Numbered from the stretch's first letter, positions 34,982 to 44,878 are shown. The stretch: DNA of 64,000 bases from Bacteroides sp. (GCA_015060765.1 SUXW01000006.1:1-64000), one strand, 5' to 3'. Notes: a model not told the origin generated them from the sequence alone. Made by a program: numbers and translations.

Positions 34982-37831
34982 ATGAAAACAGATTTATTGA
35001 CCGACAGACATAACGGAATTCGCGAAAAAGACCTTCCTGTTATGTTGGAGAAAATAGGTGTAAGTAGTTTGGAAGAGCTAATCAATAAAACAATTCCGAC
35101 TCAAATCCGTTTGAAAGAACCCTTGCCATTGGCTGCACCAATGACCGAACGGGAGTTTGCCGAGCATATCAATAGTTTGGCAGCACAAAACAAGCTCTAT
35201 ACATCCTACATCGGAATGGGATGGTACGATTCTATTACCCCAGCAGTTATCCAACGCAATGTATTCGAAAATCCGGTTTGGTATACATCATACACTCCCT
35301 ATCAGACGGAAGTGTCACAAGGACGCTTGGAAGCATTGTTGAATTTCCAGACAGTTGTTTCCGATTTGACCGCTATGCCGCTTGCCAATTGCTCTCTTCT
35401 CGATGAAGCTACGGCAGCAGCCGAAGCAGCTGCCATGATGTTCGCACTCCGCAGTCGCGACCAACAGAAAAAGGGTGCCAATGTATTATTTGTCGACGAA
35501 CATATTTTCCCACAGAATCTGGCTGTTATCCAAACGAGAGTCATTCCACAAGGTATGGAAATCAAAGTCGGTAATTATAAAGAACTGGAATTTACACCCG
35601 ATATTTTCGGTTGTATCATTCAATACCCCAATTCAAACGGTAACGTAGAAGATTACCGTACATTTGTAGAAAAAGCCCATGCATCCAACTGCAAGGTAGC
35701 TGTCGATGCTGACATCTTGAGTCTCGCCATCTTGGTTCCTCCCGGAGAATGGGGAGCCGATATTGTATTCGGAAGCACGCAACGATTGGGTATTCCCATG
35801 TTCTATGGCGGTCCATCGGCAGCATATTTCGCCACTCGTGATGAATACAAGCGTAACATGCCCGGACGTATCATAGGTATTTCGAAGGATAAGTATGGTA
35901 AGACAGCTTACCGAATGGCTTTACAAACCCGCGAACAACATATCAAACGAGAAAAAGCCACTTCCAATATTTGTACGGCTCAAGCCTTACTGGCTACTAT
36001 GGCAGGATTCTATGCCGTATACCACGGTCAGGAAGGTATCAAGCGTATAGCAAACCGCATCCACAGTATCACTACCTATCTCAACAAGACATTGACTCAA
36101 TTGGGATACATACAACAGAATGAACAATTCTTCGATACCCTTTGCTTTGCATTACCCGAACATGTAAGCCAGCAAAAGTTACGTACCATCGCCCTAAGCA
36201 AAGAAATCAATTTACGGTATTTTGAAAACGGAATGGTAGGTATCAGTATTGATGAGACTACCGACATCAAGAAGGTCAACATTCTGATATCCGCTTTTGC
36301 CATTGCCGCCGAAGAAGTCGTTCAAGAAATAACCGATATTCCTGATGCATCGTCCTTGAACAGTGAAATGAGTCGTCAAACTTCATTCCTCACTCATGAA
36401 GTGTTCAATCAATATCATACGGAAACAGAAATGATGCGTTACATCAAACGGTTGGAACGGATGGATATTTCGTTGGCACATTCCATGATTTCTTTGGGCT
36501 CCTGTACCATGAAACTGAATGCAGCACAAGAAATGCTCCCTTTGAGCAACGCTGCTTGGATGAACATCCATCCTTTAGTACCCGAAGACCAAGCCAAAGG
36601 TTATCAGGAACTGATTGCCAATTTGAGTGAACAACTGAAAATCATTACCGGTTTTGCCGGTGTTACTCTACAACCCAACTCGGGAGCGGCAGGAGAATAT
36701 ACCGGACTACGTGTCATCCGAGCTTATCAAGAAAGCATCGGACAAGGCCACCGCAACAAGATTTTGATTCCAGCATCGGCCCACGGCACCAATCCGGCAT
36801 CGGCTATTCAATGTGGATATACTACCGTTACTTGCGCTTGTGATGAAAAAGGAAATGTGGATGTAGAAGATCTTCGCGCCAAAGCAGAAGCAAACAAGGA
36901 CGATTTGGCAGCTCTGATGATTACTTATCCTTCCACTCACGGAATCTTCGAACCTGAAATTGTAGAAATATGCAACATCATTCATACATGTGGTGCACAA
37001 GTCTACATGGATGGTGCTAATATGAATGCACAAGTCGGATTGACCAATCCTGGAACTATCGGTGCCGATGTATGTCACCTGAACTTGCATAAAACATTTG
37101 CCAGTCCTCATGGTGGTGGCGGTCCCGGTGTAGGTCCCGTTTGTGTAGCCGAACATTTGGTACCTTTCCTACCGAAGCACTATTCTTGGGGAGATTCATC
37201 CAATCAAGTATCCGCTGCTCCTTATGGCAGTGCCGGTATCCTACCCATTACTTATGGTTATATCTGTATGATGGGAGCCGAAGGACTGCAACGGGCAACC
37301 CAAACAGCCATTTTGAGTGCCAACTACTTGGCAGCCTGCTTCAAGGATACTTACGGCATAGTCTATACTGGAGCTACCGGGTTTGTAGGTCATGAAATGA
37401 TTTTGGACTGCCGTTACCTACATGATATGGCAGGTATCAGCGAAAACGATATAGCCAAACGTTTGATGGACTTCGGTTATCATGCACCTACCCTCTCCTT
37501 CCCTGTACACGGAACCTTAATGATTGAACCGACCGAAAGCGAAAGCCTTTGGGAACTCGATAACTTTGTCAAAGTAATGCTTACCATCTGGGAAGAAATT
37601 CAGGAAGTGAAAGACGGACGGGCCGACAAAGCCGACAATGTATTAATCAACGCTCCTCACCCTGAATACGAAGTGGTAGCCGATGAATGGAATCATAGCT
37701 ACAGCCGTTCCAAGGCTGCTTATCCCATCGATTCAGTTCGTGAAAACAAGTTCTGGATCAATGTAGCAAGAGTAGACAATACATTGGGCGACCGCAAACT
37801 GTTGCCTACTCGTTACGGTACATTTGAATAA
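34982..37831 (+). CDS. gcvP: Glycine dehydrogenase (decarboxylating), P protein of the glycine cleavage system
   Basis: The 949-residue single-chain P protein decarboxylates glycine and passes the aminomethyl group to lipoylated GcvH. The N-terminal half starts TDRHNGIREKDLPVML. The PLP lysine lies in the C-terminal half, in LNLHKTFASPHGGGGPG near residue 705. The glycine-rich segments of both pseudo-repeats are intact and the length is normal. GcvH and GcvT genes are not in the window. It ends at a bidirectional terminator. Confidence 0.96.
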   Translation: MKTDLLTDRHNGIREKDLPVMLEKIGVSSLEELINKTIPTQIRLKEPLPLAAPMTEREFAEHINSLAAQNKLYTSYIGMGWYDSITPAVIQRNVFENPVWYTSYTPYQTEVSQGRLEALLNFQTVVSDLTAMPLANCSLLDEATAAAEAAAMMFALRSRDQQKKGANVLFVDEHIFPQNLAVIQTRVIPQGMEIKVGNYKELEFTPDIFGCIIQYPNSNGNVEDYRTFVEKAHASNCKVAVDADILSLAILVPPGEWGADIVFGSTQRLGIPMFYGGPSAAYFATRDEYKRNMPGRIIGISKDKYGKTAYRMALQTREQHIKREKATSNICTAQALLATMAGFYAVYHGQEGIKRIANRIHSITTYLNKTLTQLGYIQQNEQFFDTLCFALPEHVSQQKLRTIALSKEINLRYFENGMVGISIDETTDIKKVNILISAFAIAAEEVVQEITDIPDASSLNSEMSRQTSFLTHEVFNQYHTETEMMRYIKRLERMDISLAHSMISLGSCTMKLNAAQEMLPLSNAAWMNIHPLVPEDQAKGYQELIANLSEQLKIITGFAGVTLQPNSGAAGEYTGLRVIRAYQESIGQGHRNKILIPASAHGTNPASAIQCGYTTVTCACDEKGNVDVEDLRAKAEANKDDLAALMITYPSTHGIFEPEIVEICNIIHTCGAQVYMDGANMNAQVGLTNPGTIGADVCHLNLHKTFASPHGGGGPGVGPVCVAEHLVPFLPKHYSWGDSSNQVSAAPYGSAGILPITYGYICMMGAEGLQRATQTAILSANYLAACFKDTYGIVYTGATGFVGHEMILDCRYLHDMAGISENDIAKRLMDFGYHAPTLSFPVHGTLMIEPTESESLWELDNFVKVMLTIWEEIQEVKDGRADKADNVLINAPHPEYEVVADEWNHSYSRSKAAYPIDSVRENKFWINVARVDNTLGDRKLLPTRYGTFE

Positions 37832-37845
37832 AGAAAGTCCCCATA

Positions 37846-37892
37846 AAATATTCCCTCCCATAAGTTTTCAGTACTTTTGGGAGGGAATATTT
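37846..37892. terminator. Bidirectional terminator between gcvP and the exonuclease gene
   Basis: AAATATTCCCTCCCA (37846-37860) and TGGGAGGGAATATTT (37878-37892) form a perfect 15-bp stem that ends in A/T runs on both sides. Confidence 0.8.
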
Positions 37893-37953
37893 AATTCATT
37901 GATAATCATCTGAAATACAGTGTCAAAAGGATACAATTCTCTTGCCACTCTTG

Positions 37954-38448
37954 TCACAATATCTCTCTCGCAATCCAAGCACAAGCCTCTGCATCGGCAA
38001 GGGCATGGTGATGATTCCTTAATTGGTATCCACATCGGGCGGCTACCGTATGCAGTTGATAATTGGTCAATCCTTTTGGGAAGACTTGACGGGCTGCTTG
38101 ATAGGTACAATGAAATTCATAATCGGGATAATCCATCCGGTAGCAACGGAATACAGCCTTGAGGCAACTCTCATCGAACGATTTGTTGTGTGCAACAAGC
38201 GGTAAACCTTCTATCAGAGGTTCAATCTGTTTCCAGACTTCAGGAAAGAGAGGAGCCGATTCTGTATCGTCTCGAGTGATGCCATGCACCTTCGTACACC
38301 AATAGTTGTAATAATTGGGTTCTGGTTGGATCAGGGAATAGAATGAATCCACAATTTCTCCATCCCTAACTATCACCACCCCTACACTACATACACTTGT
38401 ACGTTCTTGGTTAGCCGTTTCAAAATCTATTGCAGCAAAATCTCTCAT
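37954..38448 (-). CDS. DEDDh 3'-5' exonuclease (DnaQ/PolC-epsilon type)
   Basis: The 164-residue protein carries the four DEDDh residues: Asp8 and Glu10 in AAIDFETAN, the Asp in VAHNKSFDESCL, and His and Asp in HHALADAEAC. It matches small stand-alone epsilon-like exonucleases that trim DNA or RNA ends. It is 33 bases downstream of a short WYL-like remnant and shares that remnant's promoter. The in vivo role is unknown. Confidence 0.88.
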   Translation of the reverse strand: MRDFAAIDFETANQERTSVCSVGVVIVRDGEIVDSFYSLIQPEPNYYNYWCTKVHGITRDDTESAPLFPEVWKQIEPLIEGLPLVAHNKSFDESCLKAVFRCYRMDYPDYEFHCTYQAARQVFPKGLTNYQLHTVAARCGYQLRNHHHALADAEACAWIAREIL

Positions 38449-38481
38449 GGTTTCAGCTTCTATACTTATCCCACATCTATT

Positions 38482-38577
38482 TTATTGCAGCGATAACCTT
38501 TCTTCAAAGGTGATTCGTTTGGCTTTGTGAATTGTTTCAACCAACCAGATATATTTATTCAATAAGTTTACTGCCAT
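38482..38577 (-). pseudogene. Remnant of a WYL-family regulator N-terminus (31 codons)
   Basis: The minus-strand ORF starts MAVNLLNKYIWLVETIHKA, continues KRITFEE and then reaches a stop after RLSLQ. The first 26 residues match, from memory, the start of Bacteroides WYL-domain transcription regulators (usually about 300 residues), after which homology ends. A perfect -7 box lies 24 bases upstream, so the piece is probably still transcribed and leads into the exonuclease gene. It could instead be kept as a short leader ORF. Confidence 0.6.
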
Positions 38578-38600
38578 AGCTAAAAATTTTAATCATACTA

Positions 38601-38608
38601 CAAATATA
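38601..38608 (-). promoter_or_regulatory. -7 promoter element for the WYL remnant and exonuclease
   Basis: TATATTTG on the minus strand, an exact TAnnTTTG match. Confidence 0.6.
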
Positions 38609-38693
38609 AAAAATAGCTATGCAATATGGAGACATAAGATGAGAAAAAGTTAATATGACATGTTACTATAATAGATTTATACATCTTTTTGTA

Positions 38694-39455
38694 CTACCAC
38701 TCTTCCAGGTGACATTCTTTTTCAATCCTATTTTCTATATCATCCGGTAAATCAGGGAAAAAGTCCAATCCCGTAATACGCTCCACCTGATCGATGGAAT
38801 TTACATACGAATCGAGCGGCTTGTTACCGGTCGTATTCTTATATATAAAGCCAATGGCACGTGGTTCACCTTTCTCCACACCTGCCAATATCACTTTAAA
38901 GAACGCCTCCGGCACACGTATTTTATGTTCCTTCCCGATGGTTCCATAAAGCGGATTCTTATAAAGAATAGGGCCACATACTATATAGATAGTACTTTCC
39001 ATGGCCCATCTACGACATGCCTTCTCCAACTCATGCCAATCTCCCCCATTCAAGTTAGGATGTTGCGGACAAATGTTCGTCATATAAAAGCTCTCTTTCA
39101 TGGCCTGTCCACTCCAACGGCTATCCCCTGCCGGACACATGTGCCCCCTGTCATAACCACTATTGGCATAATCTTGCGTTACAACCGCATCTTTCTCATT
39201 TATATCTGGATCAGGATTGAAGCGATACCCTTTCCTGCTCACCTTTTCCGCCAATCGGTTCTTATCCAACTTCCATGCCACCCAGTTAGGAATGTTATAT
39301 TCTTTATTGAAAGAAACCGTATATCCTGTTCTTCGAAGTATAATTCCTTTCGACGGATTCTTGGATTGAGGAATTTCAAGATGGGTTTGAGCAGATAAAG
39401 GTGCTATTAAAAAGAACAATAATAACCCTACATATTTCATAAATATTCTTTTCAT
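38694..39455 (-). CDS. Secreted DNA/RNA non-specific endonuclease (NUC1 family)
   Basis: The start at 39455 (MKRIFMKYVGLLLFFLIAPLSAQ) gives a clean signal peptide; an alternative ATG is five codons later. The 253-residue protein has the beta-beta-alpha-metal nuclease motif DRGHMCPAGD with the catalytic His, followed by FYMTNICPQHPNLNGG with the metal-binding Asn. It is probably periplasmic or secreted and degrades nucleic acids for nutrients or in defence. It is 26 bases downstream of a TPR lipoprotein gene, the last gene of the minus-strand run that includes the tubulin-like system. Confidence 0.88.
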   Translation of the reverse strand: MKRIFMKYVGLLLFFLIAPLSAQTHLEIPQSKNPSKGIILRRTGYTVSFNKEYNIPNWVAWKLDKNRLAEKVSRKGYRFNPDPDINEKDAVVTQDYANSGYDRGHMCPAGDSRWSGQAMKESFYMTNICPQHPNLNGGDWHELEKACRRWAMESTIYIVCGPILYKNPLYGTIGKEHKIRVPEAFFKVILAGVEKGEPRAIGFIYKNTTGNKPLDSYVNSIDQVERITGLDFFPDLPDDIENRIEKECHLEEW

Positions 39456-39481
39456 GCCAGCAAAAGAATTATATGAGTGCC

Positions 39482-40417
39482 CTATTTGGACAACAAACTG
39501 TTTATATGAGCTTCCGCATTCTCTGCATCCATTTCTTTGGCAGCCTTCAAACAATCATCCGCTTTATCATCTTCTCCTAATTTTCTGAAACATGCCGATG
39601 CATAGCAATAGATCAGATAACCAAACTCACTGACTGTTTCTTCATCTTCAGCAGCCGAATTCAATAAAGACAATGCATTCTTATAGTCTTCCAACTCAAA
39701 TAAAGACATTGCCATAAATACTTGATTGGTATAACAATCTTTAGGATTATTTTGTGCCACACAATGATTATCTATATCCAATCCTATTGCTAAAGCAGAA
39801 CGATGATCTCCTTTTCTTATAAAATAATATTGCAGGAATTTCTCCAATTCAATATTGGTAGAATCCAGTTCTAATGCTTCAGCAGCATAAGAACCCATTT
39901 CTTCATAAGCTTCATGTTCTGCAAATATACGAACTGCTGCTATATAATGATTGATAGCCAATACCTTTTCATTTCTGTTCCTATACACATCTGCCAATAT
40001 CACATACGGCCGTGCGTAAGACGGATTACAATCAATGGCCAGCTTATATGCAATGATAGCTTGAGCCGTATCCCCTTTAGCCAATAATACACCACCCATT
40101 TCATTATAGAGTAATTGTGGTTTGGAAGATACCGGCAAACTATCTTTCAACACCTGAAGAGCCTTATCATAATCACCCAAGAAAGCATAAGCATCAGCAC
40201 AATACAAGACACCGTTATTAGTCTTCACCCCCATAGACTTTAATGAATCCAACAACGAAAGCATTCGTTCCCCTTCTCGCCTGTCTTTACATGCATTAAG
40301 AGAGTCTAACAGTTGAACAATAACCTTTTCTTGGTTTTCTTTTCTCGTATTACTACATGACAAAAGAAATACTGACACTAAAGACAGTATGTACCATTTA
40401 TATGAACGGATAGTCAT
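39482..40417 (-). CDS. TPR-repeat lipoprotein
   Basis: The start near 40417 (MTIRSYKWYILSLVSVFLLSC) gives a lipobox, with the lipidated Cys near residue 21. The 311-residue protein consists of helical TPR-like repeats (NGVLYCADAYAFLGDYDKALQVL, ARPYVILADVYRNRNEKVLAI and further units). It is probably an outer-membrane or periplasmic lipoprotein that acts as a protein-binding scaffold. It starts a few bases after the NAGPA-like gene stop and is cotranscribed with it. Confidence 0.8.
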   Translation of the reverse strand: MTIRSYKWYILSLVSVFLLSCSNTRKENQEKVIVQLLDSLNACKDRREGERMLSLLDSLKSMGVKTNNGVLYCADAYAFLGDYDKALQVLKDSLPVSSKPQLLYNEMGGVLLAKGDTAQAIIAYKLAIDCNPSYARPYVILADVYRNRNEKVLAINHYIAAVRIFAEHEAYEEMGSYAAEALELDSTNIELEKFLQYYFIRKGDHRSALAIGLDIDNHCVAQNNPKDCYTNQVFMAMSLFELEDYKNALSLLNSAAEDEETVSEFGYLIYCYASACFRKLGEDDKADDCLKAAKEMDAENAEAHINSLLSK

Positions 40418-40421
40418 AATT

Positions 40422-41135
40422 CTATTTCTTAAAAATGATCCAGTTTGTTGCAAAGTTATGAGTTTTTGGATGAATCTCTATTACATCTCCATCATTTTTT
40501 CTATACCATGAATGATTCCATCCGCGTCCCATATCCAAATACAAAGCATGAGTCACTCCTAATTTTTCAAGAAATGAAATAAAGTCAGCATAACTCACTA
40601 CTCTTTTCGAATCTATAATACACAACTTACCTTTATATTCACATAGTGCCCGATATTGAAAACGACTCTGTAGCTTACGAAAGGAAGGTTGTGTTACACC
40701 ATTATAAATTATCATATTTTGTGCAAACCCCATTCCTTTATTGCTTGCTGATATTTTTATATCTTCATTGTATGATTGAAGAGAAAACTTCCATCGATTA
40801 TCGTAATAGAGAAATCCGCCAGTATTTGGTTTACATTTAAATCCTTTGTATAATACTCCTCCACTAACATGGTTTCCAGCAATATTACTATGTTTAAACT
40901 CCTTTAAAAGTTCTCCTGTAAAAGAAGCACCGCAACAAAACAATACATCCTTACTATCCTTATCCGGCATATTTCCACAAACCAAATCAATAGTTGAATA
41001 TTGAGGATAATAAATGATTAATTCAGATATAGACTCAATCAAAACTGTTGGTTCTTGCTTTTTAAAATCTGTTGTTTGAGCAGATGTAAAATTTAAACCT
41101 ATCAATATAATAAAAGTCAATAACAATAATCCCAT
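40422..41135 (-). CDS. Secreted NAGPA/phosphodiester glycosidase-like protein
   Basis: The 237-residue protein has a signal peptide (LLLLTFIILIGLNFTSAQ). The core includes CCGASFTGEL, AGNHVSGGVLYKG, GMGFAQNMIIYNG, ALCEYKGKLCIIDS and THALYLDMGRGWNHSWYR. The order resembles the NAGPA (phosphodiester glycosidase, DUF2233) fold, where LNLDGGGS is the usual late motif. Here that motif is LYLDMGRG, so activity may be altered. It is 118 bases downstream of the small broken ORF behind the papain-like protease gene and may belong to that operon. The family call is tentative. Confidence 0.5.
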   Translation of the reverse strand: MGLLLLTFIILIGLNFTSAQTTDFKKQEPTVLIESISELIIYYPQYSTIDLVCGNMPDKDSKDVLFCCGASFTGELLKEFKHSNIAGNHVSGGVLYKGFKCKPNTGGFLYYDNRWKFSLQSYNEDIKISASNKGMGFAQNMIIYNGVTQPSFRKLQSRFQYRALCEYKGKLCIIDSKRVVSYADFISFLEKLGVTHALYLDMGRGWNHSWYRKNDGDVIEIHPKTHNFATNWIIFKK

Positions 41136-41252
41136 TTATTCTCTATAATACCGTTTTTCTACTTATACATAAAACTAATAATAATATGGCTAACCTACAT
41201 CAAACCATATTTCAAACTTCTCTTCCTAATGGTATTTAATTAATGTATGACT

Positions 41253-41410
41253 TTAATCACTTTGAGCTTCTTCCATAGATGCAATATCTAAATCCAAATC
41301 AGATTCATTGAATGAGACCATTGGTATAGCTTCTGCACCATGAGTGCCTGCAATTGCAGCAATAGATGTAGTAACAATTCTCCTAATTAGATTCTTAAAG
41401 TTTTTTTCAT
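41253..41410 (-). pseudogene. Small peptide gene with frame broken at an A7 tract
   Basis: Fifteen bases after the protease stop, with AAGG upstream, an ATG (41408-41410) is followed by seven As. Read straight, it stops after seven codons. With one extra A it would encode 52 residues: MKKNFKNLIRRIVTTSIAAI, then AGTHGAEAIPMVSFNESDLD, then LDIASMEEAQSD. The coding-like remainder has a basic, weakly hydrophobic N-terminal half and an acidic tail, like a short exported or precursor peptide. The in-frame version lacks any start codon because a TAG lies just upstream. Explanations are a real one-base loss, slippage at the A-tract during transcription, or a sequencing error. Confidence 0.5.
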
Positions 41411-41425
41411 ACTACTTATACCTTA

Positions 41426-44400
41426 TTAATTATCGCTTACCAAATCAACTATATCAACCATTTCTAAATTTATTTTTTGAAAAACAATTAGTTTATATGG
41501 TGCAACAATACTTTCAGACGATGGTTTTTTCTGGAAGTACTGTGGATAATCTTTATTCCATTTATCTCTATCTTCTTGAGTTTCTAAATGAAGAAAAATA
41601 TGTTTACCTATTTCATTCCTTTTGTCTATGTTTTTAATTGCTGTTTGTAGGAAATACTCACTTTTCCTTTCCAAAAGTGGTAATAAGATACTTACACTAG
41701 AATATGATTGATTAAGATATGGATACTCTTTTCCTTGAATGTATGATAATAAGTTGAAATCTTTAAGTGGTTCAAATAATATATTAATCAATTCACGTTT
41801 AATTTTAGTTTTGTACTCTTTTATACCTTCCTCACTCAAATTATATCCATTCAAATAATCATATAGATACAATCCTTCAGTTATTCTTTCTCCTTCTTTT
41901 TCAAAATATTCATTCAATATGTTATTAGATAATAATGAAACGAATGGTTCCATTGTTGGAGAATCCATATTGTCTACTTTTTCTAATTCTTCTTTATACC
42001 ATACGGATAAATTACCAACATATGATTTCATTAATATGTATTTGTTGTTTAGTTCCTTTTGTAGGTCACTTAGTTTGTCTATAATCATTCCTGCGAAATA
42101 TAAACGTAAGTGTAAAAGGTCATTTTCTTTTTTCTTCCGATTTATATCCAATGCTATTTGTTGCGCTTTTTCTTCCAATTCATCTTTTAGTATCCGATAA
42201 TAATGTTTTCGTTGAGAAACATAACAAACTAATATGACAGAAGCTAAAAAAGCACCTCCAATTAAATACCAATTCCAATCATAGGTAAGCCAATCTGAAA
42301 TTTCATTAAATAGATAACTCCAAGCAAAAATTATAAATAAAATAATAGATAATATTGTTATAAACACTTTATCAAATATTTTATATCCACCAAGAATATC
42401 GCTCCTTTCTTTATTGATAAAAGTATTATATTTTTTTGTTGTATTAATTATTTCCTCTTTAATCCGACCTTTTGCTTTTTCTATAATTTCATTTCTTTTA
42501 CTATTATTGCATAAGGTTTGAATCAATGATTCATAATTAATGCGAAGATTTTCATATTTTTCTTTATTATCATTCAACAATTGCTTTTCTTCATCTATTA
42601 AAATACGAATGATAGAATGTCGAATTTCCATATCCATTTTATTAAAAGCAATAGAGGCCTGTTCTCTTACTCCTTTTACTTCTTCTCCATCATTTATTGC
42701 GGTAATAATACATGCCGAATTTGTGAAATTCTTATCATCTATATACGAAAAAGGAATATAGCAATAGCCATTATCTCCGAATCCCTTTCCCCACGAATTT
42801 CTGACAATATAAACTTTGTCCTCTTCACTGTATCCACAGATAACCATAGCATGATTACCAAATTTATTCTCTTCTATTTCTATATCAGTAGGCCTATATA
42901 TAAAACCTCTTGATTGATTTCCGAATGAATCATATATTTTCAAAGAAATAGTTACAGGATATCCTTCAGACAAAGCGGAAGTTATATCATTATGGTTAAT
43001 CTTTACATTCTTTGCAACCTTAATTCTATGAGACATTGCATCAGTATATGCATCTTTTGAAGGCTCTAAATCATACTGACCTATATCATATTTACAATGT
43101 TTTTCTGAACAGACACCATATTTTGTCATAGATTCGACAACTCCATATAAAGAGGAACCGGTGTCCTCCATGTTTCCTGAATCTTTTAAAACATTAAAAT
43201 ATACAAACCGTTCACTTAAATCTTCTTCCCTTTTAGTCTTCTTCAATATGTATTCATATATAGAAACCATAGAAAAAACGGAACATGTCCCTAATTGACC
43301 TTGATCTTTTACATTAGTAAACAATGGGCGAAGATCAACAGATTGCCTATGGGTATTGTGCGCTTCATAATCTTCCTGTAAAGGTTTTTCTTCTATGTTT
43401 AACAACTTGTATGTTGTGTTTCCATAAGTAAAACCATTTTCAGTCAGACGTATATTACTTTGTTCGTTTTTATGTAATTGTTCTCTTAGTTCATCAAGTT
43501 CCTTACTTTTTTGTCTAATATAATTGGTAGATTCTTTTATATCTATTCTTAACTTTTTAAGTTCATCCAATGGTAAATATACATTCCCTTCATTATCACA
43601 AGGAGTATTAAGAACACCAGGAATGATAATCTTATCCCCATTTTCATCTGTTATTCTTTCTATTAGTTTATTATTTTCTGTAATATATAGATTTACAGCT
43701 TCTGCATCACAATCATCAATCGTTAACTGTTGCTTATGAAATTGATACCCTTTCAATAATTCATCATCCGTTCCTAATATTTGTGCTAAAACTGCTTGTT
43801 TTTCTGGCAATGACAAATCTTTCCTGTTAATAAAATCTTGAATATTTCGCGTTATTTTAGCTATTTGTTCATCTAATTTGGGAGCTATTTCTACAATAAT
43901 TTCATCATCTGATTTTCCTTTTTTAATCAGTGGTTTTACAATCTTTTCATAAAAGTCAGATACTAAATTAACATGACCTTCTAAACTGTTTTGTGCTATT
44001 TGAGAAACTTTATTTACTTCAACTTCTTCTTGAGTAACATTTTCTCTATCCAAAACTTTTAAATATGCTTTTCGTAACAAATAATGAACAAAATGAAACT
44101 TATCAAGTCTCAATACAGATAATCCAACTGCATTAATTTCACATTGTTCGTATTCTTCAGAAAGCGGGAAAATGGAAGTATAATTTTCAATACATACTAA
44201 TGCTAATTCTCCAATAATAGCAATCATCGAATCGTGATTTAAATTCAATGCAACACCTTTTGCATTACGATTTTGTATCATAATGAAACGGTGTTTAGTT
44301 GAATTCTTATAGTTTATTATTTCTTTGCTTATAGTTTTTGTATTCTCTTTAAACTCTTTATAATGTAAGGATAATTGTTTACAATCTTCATCACTTAAAA

Positions 44401-44866
44401 ATAAATGTGACATATCATCAGAGAAACCAACAATATCGACTTTGTATGATTGCCTGATCTTTTCCAAACTTTTCATTATCAACTTGGTTTCATGCCATAA
44501 TAATTTGCTATATAGTGGCAATAAAAGAAACAAGTGTAAAGAATCACTATCCCCTTGATTGTTTATAGTTAAGGTTTTATCGTAAAAGTCCGAGAAGAAG
44601 TGTTCCAACTCCTCCTCGGTCTTTAAGGTAACAGCATTCTGTATATCAGTCATGTACTCATCTTCCAATCCTGAACAAAACTCGTTGTTCATAATCAGAC
44701 TTTTTTCAGCTAAACTTATAGTACGTATTCCGTCTTTGTTTTCCATATTGATTACATGAAAGAAACTGTCGGTATTACCTTCACCGTACATCATTACGTA
44801 CTTTTTCAAATCGATGCTAATATTGTTGTAATCAGTACCTAATACAAGAAATGCTGTATGTCTCAT
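41426..44866 (-). CDS. Large membrane protein with embedded papain-like (C1A) cysteine protease
   Basis: The 1146-residue protein has an unknown N-terminal region (1-500, with a coiled coil near 440-475). A C1A-type peptidase domain follows at about 510-725: oxyanion Gln522 and nucleophile Cys528 in DQGQLGTC, His672 in GNHAMVICGY and Asn690 in VRNSWGKGFGDNGY. A helical region leads to two transmembrane helices at about 833-851 and 866-883, then coiled coil and an unknown C-terminal domain. There is no signal peptide, so the protease domain is probably cytoplasmic, unusual for papain-like enzymes. It starts 12 bases after the tubulin-like gene and looks AT-rich compared with housekeeping neighbours. 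Confidence 0.8.
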   Translation of the reverse strand: MRHTAFLVLGTDYNNISIDLKKYVMMYGEGNTDSFFHVINMENKDGIRTISLAEKSLIMNNEFCSGLEDEYMTDIQNAVTLKTEEELEHFFSDFYDKTLTINNQGDSDSLHLFLLLPLYSKLLWHETKLIMKSLEKIRQSYKVDIVGFSDDMSHLFLSDEDCKQLSLHYKEFKENTKTISKEIINYKNSTKHRFIMIQNRNAKGVALNLNHDSMIAIIGELALVCIENYTSIFPLSEEYEQCEINAVGLSVLRLDKFHFVHYLLRKAYLKVLDRENVTQEEVEVNKVSQIAQNSLEGHVNLVSDFYEKIVKPLIKKGKSDDEIIVEIAPKLDEQIAKITRNIQDFINRKDLSLPEKQAVLAQILGTDDELLKGYQFHKQQLTIDDCDAEAVNLYITENNKLIERITDENGDKIIIPGVLNTPCDNEGNVYLPLDELKKLRIDIKESTNYIRQKSKELDELREQLHKNEQSNIRLTENGFTYGNTTYKLLNIEEKPLQEDYEAHNTHRQSVDLRPLFTNVKDQGQLGTCSVFSMVSIYEYILKKTKREEDLSERFVYFNVLKDSGNMEDTGSSLYGVVESMTKYGVCSEKHCKYDIGQYDLEPSKDAYTDAMSHRIKVAKNVKINHNDITSALSEGYPVTISLKIYDSFGNQSRGFIYRPTDIEIEENKFGNHAMVICGYSEEDKVYIVRNSWGKGFGDNGYCYIPFSYIDDKNFTNSACIITAINDGEEVKGVREQASIAFNKMDMEIRHSIIRILIDEEKQLLNDNKEKYENLRINYESLIQTLCNNSKRNEIIEKAKGRIKEEIINTTKKYNTFINKERSDILGGYKIFDKVFITILSIILFIIFAWSYLFNEISDWLTYDWNWYLIGGAFLASVILVCYVSQRKHYYRILKDELEEKAQQIALDINRKKKENDLLHLRLYFAGMIIDKLSDLQKELNNKYILMKSYVGNLSVWYKEELEKVDNMDSPTMEPFVSLLSNNILNEYFEKEGERITEGLYLYDYLNGYNLSEEGIKEYKTKIKRELINILFEPLKDFNLLSYIQGKEYPYLNQSYSSVSILLPLLERKSEYFLQTAIKNIDKRNEIGKHIFLHLETQEDRDKWNKDYPQYFQKKPSSESIVAPYKLIVFQKINLEMVDIVDLVSDN

Positions 44867-44878
44867 AACTAAAATATT

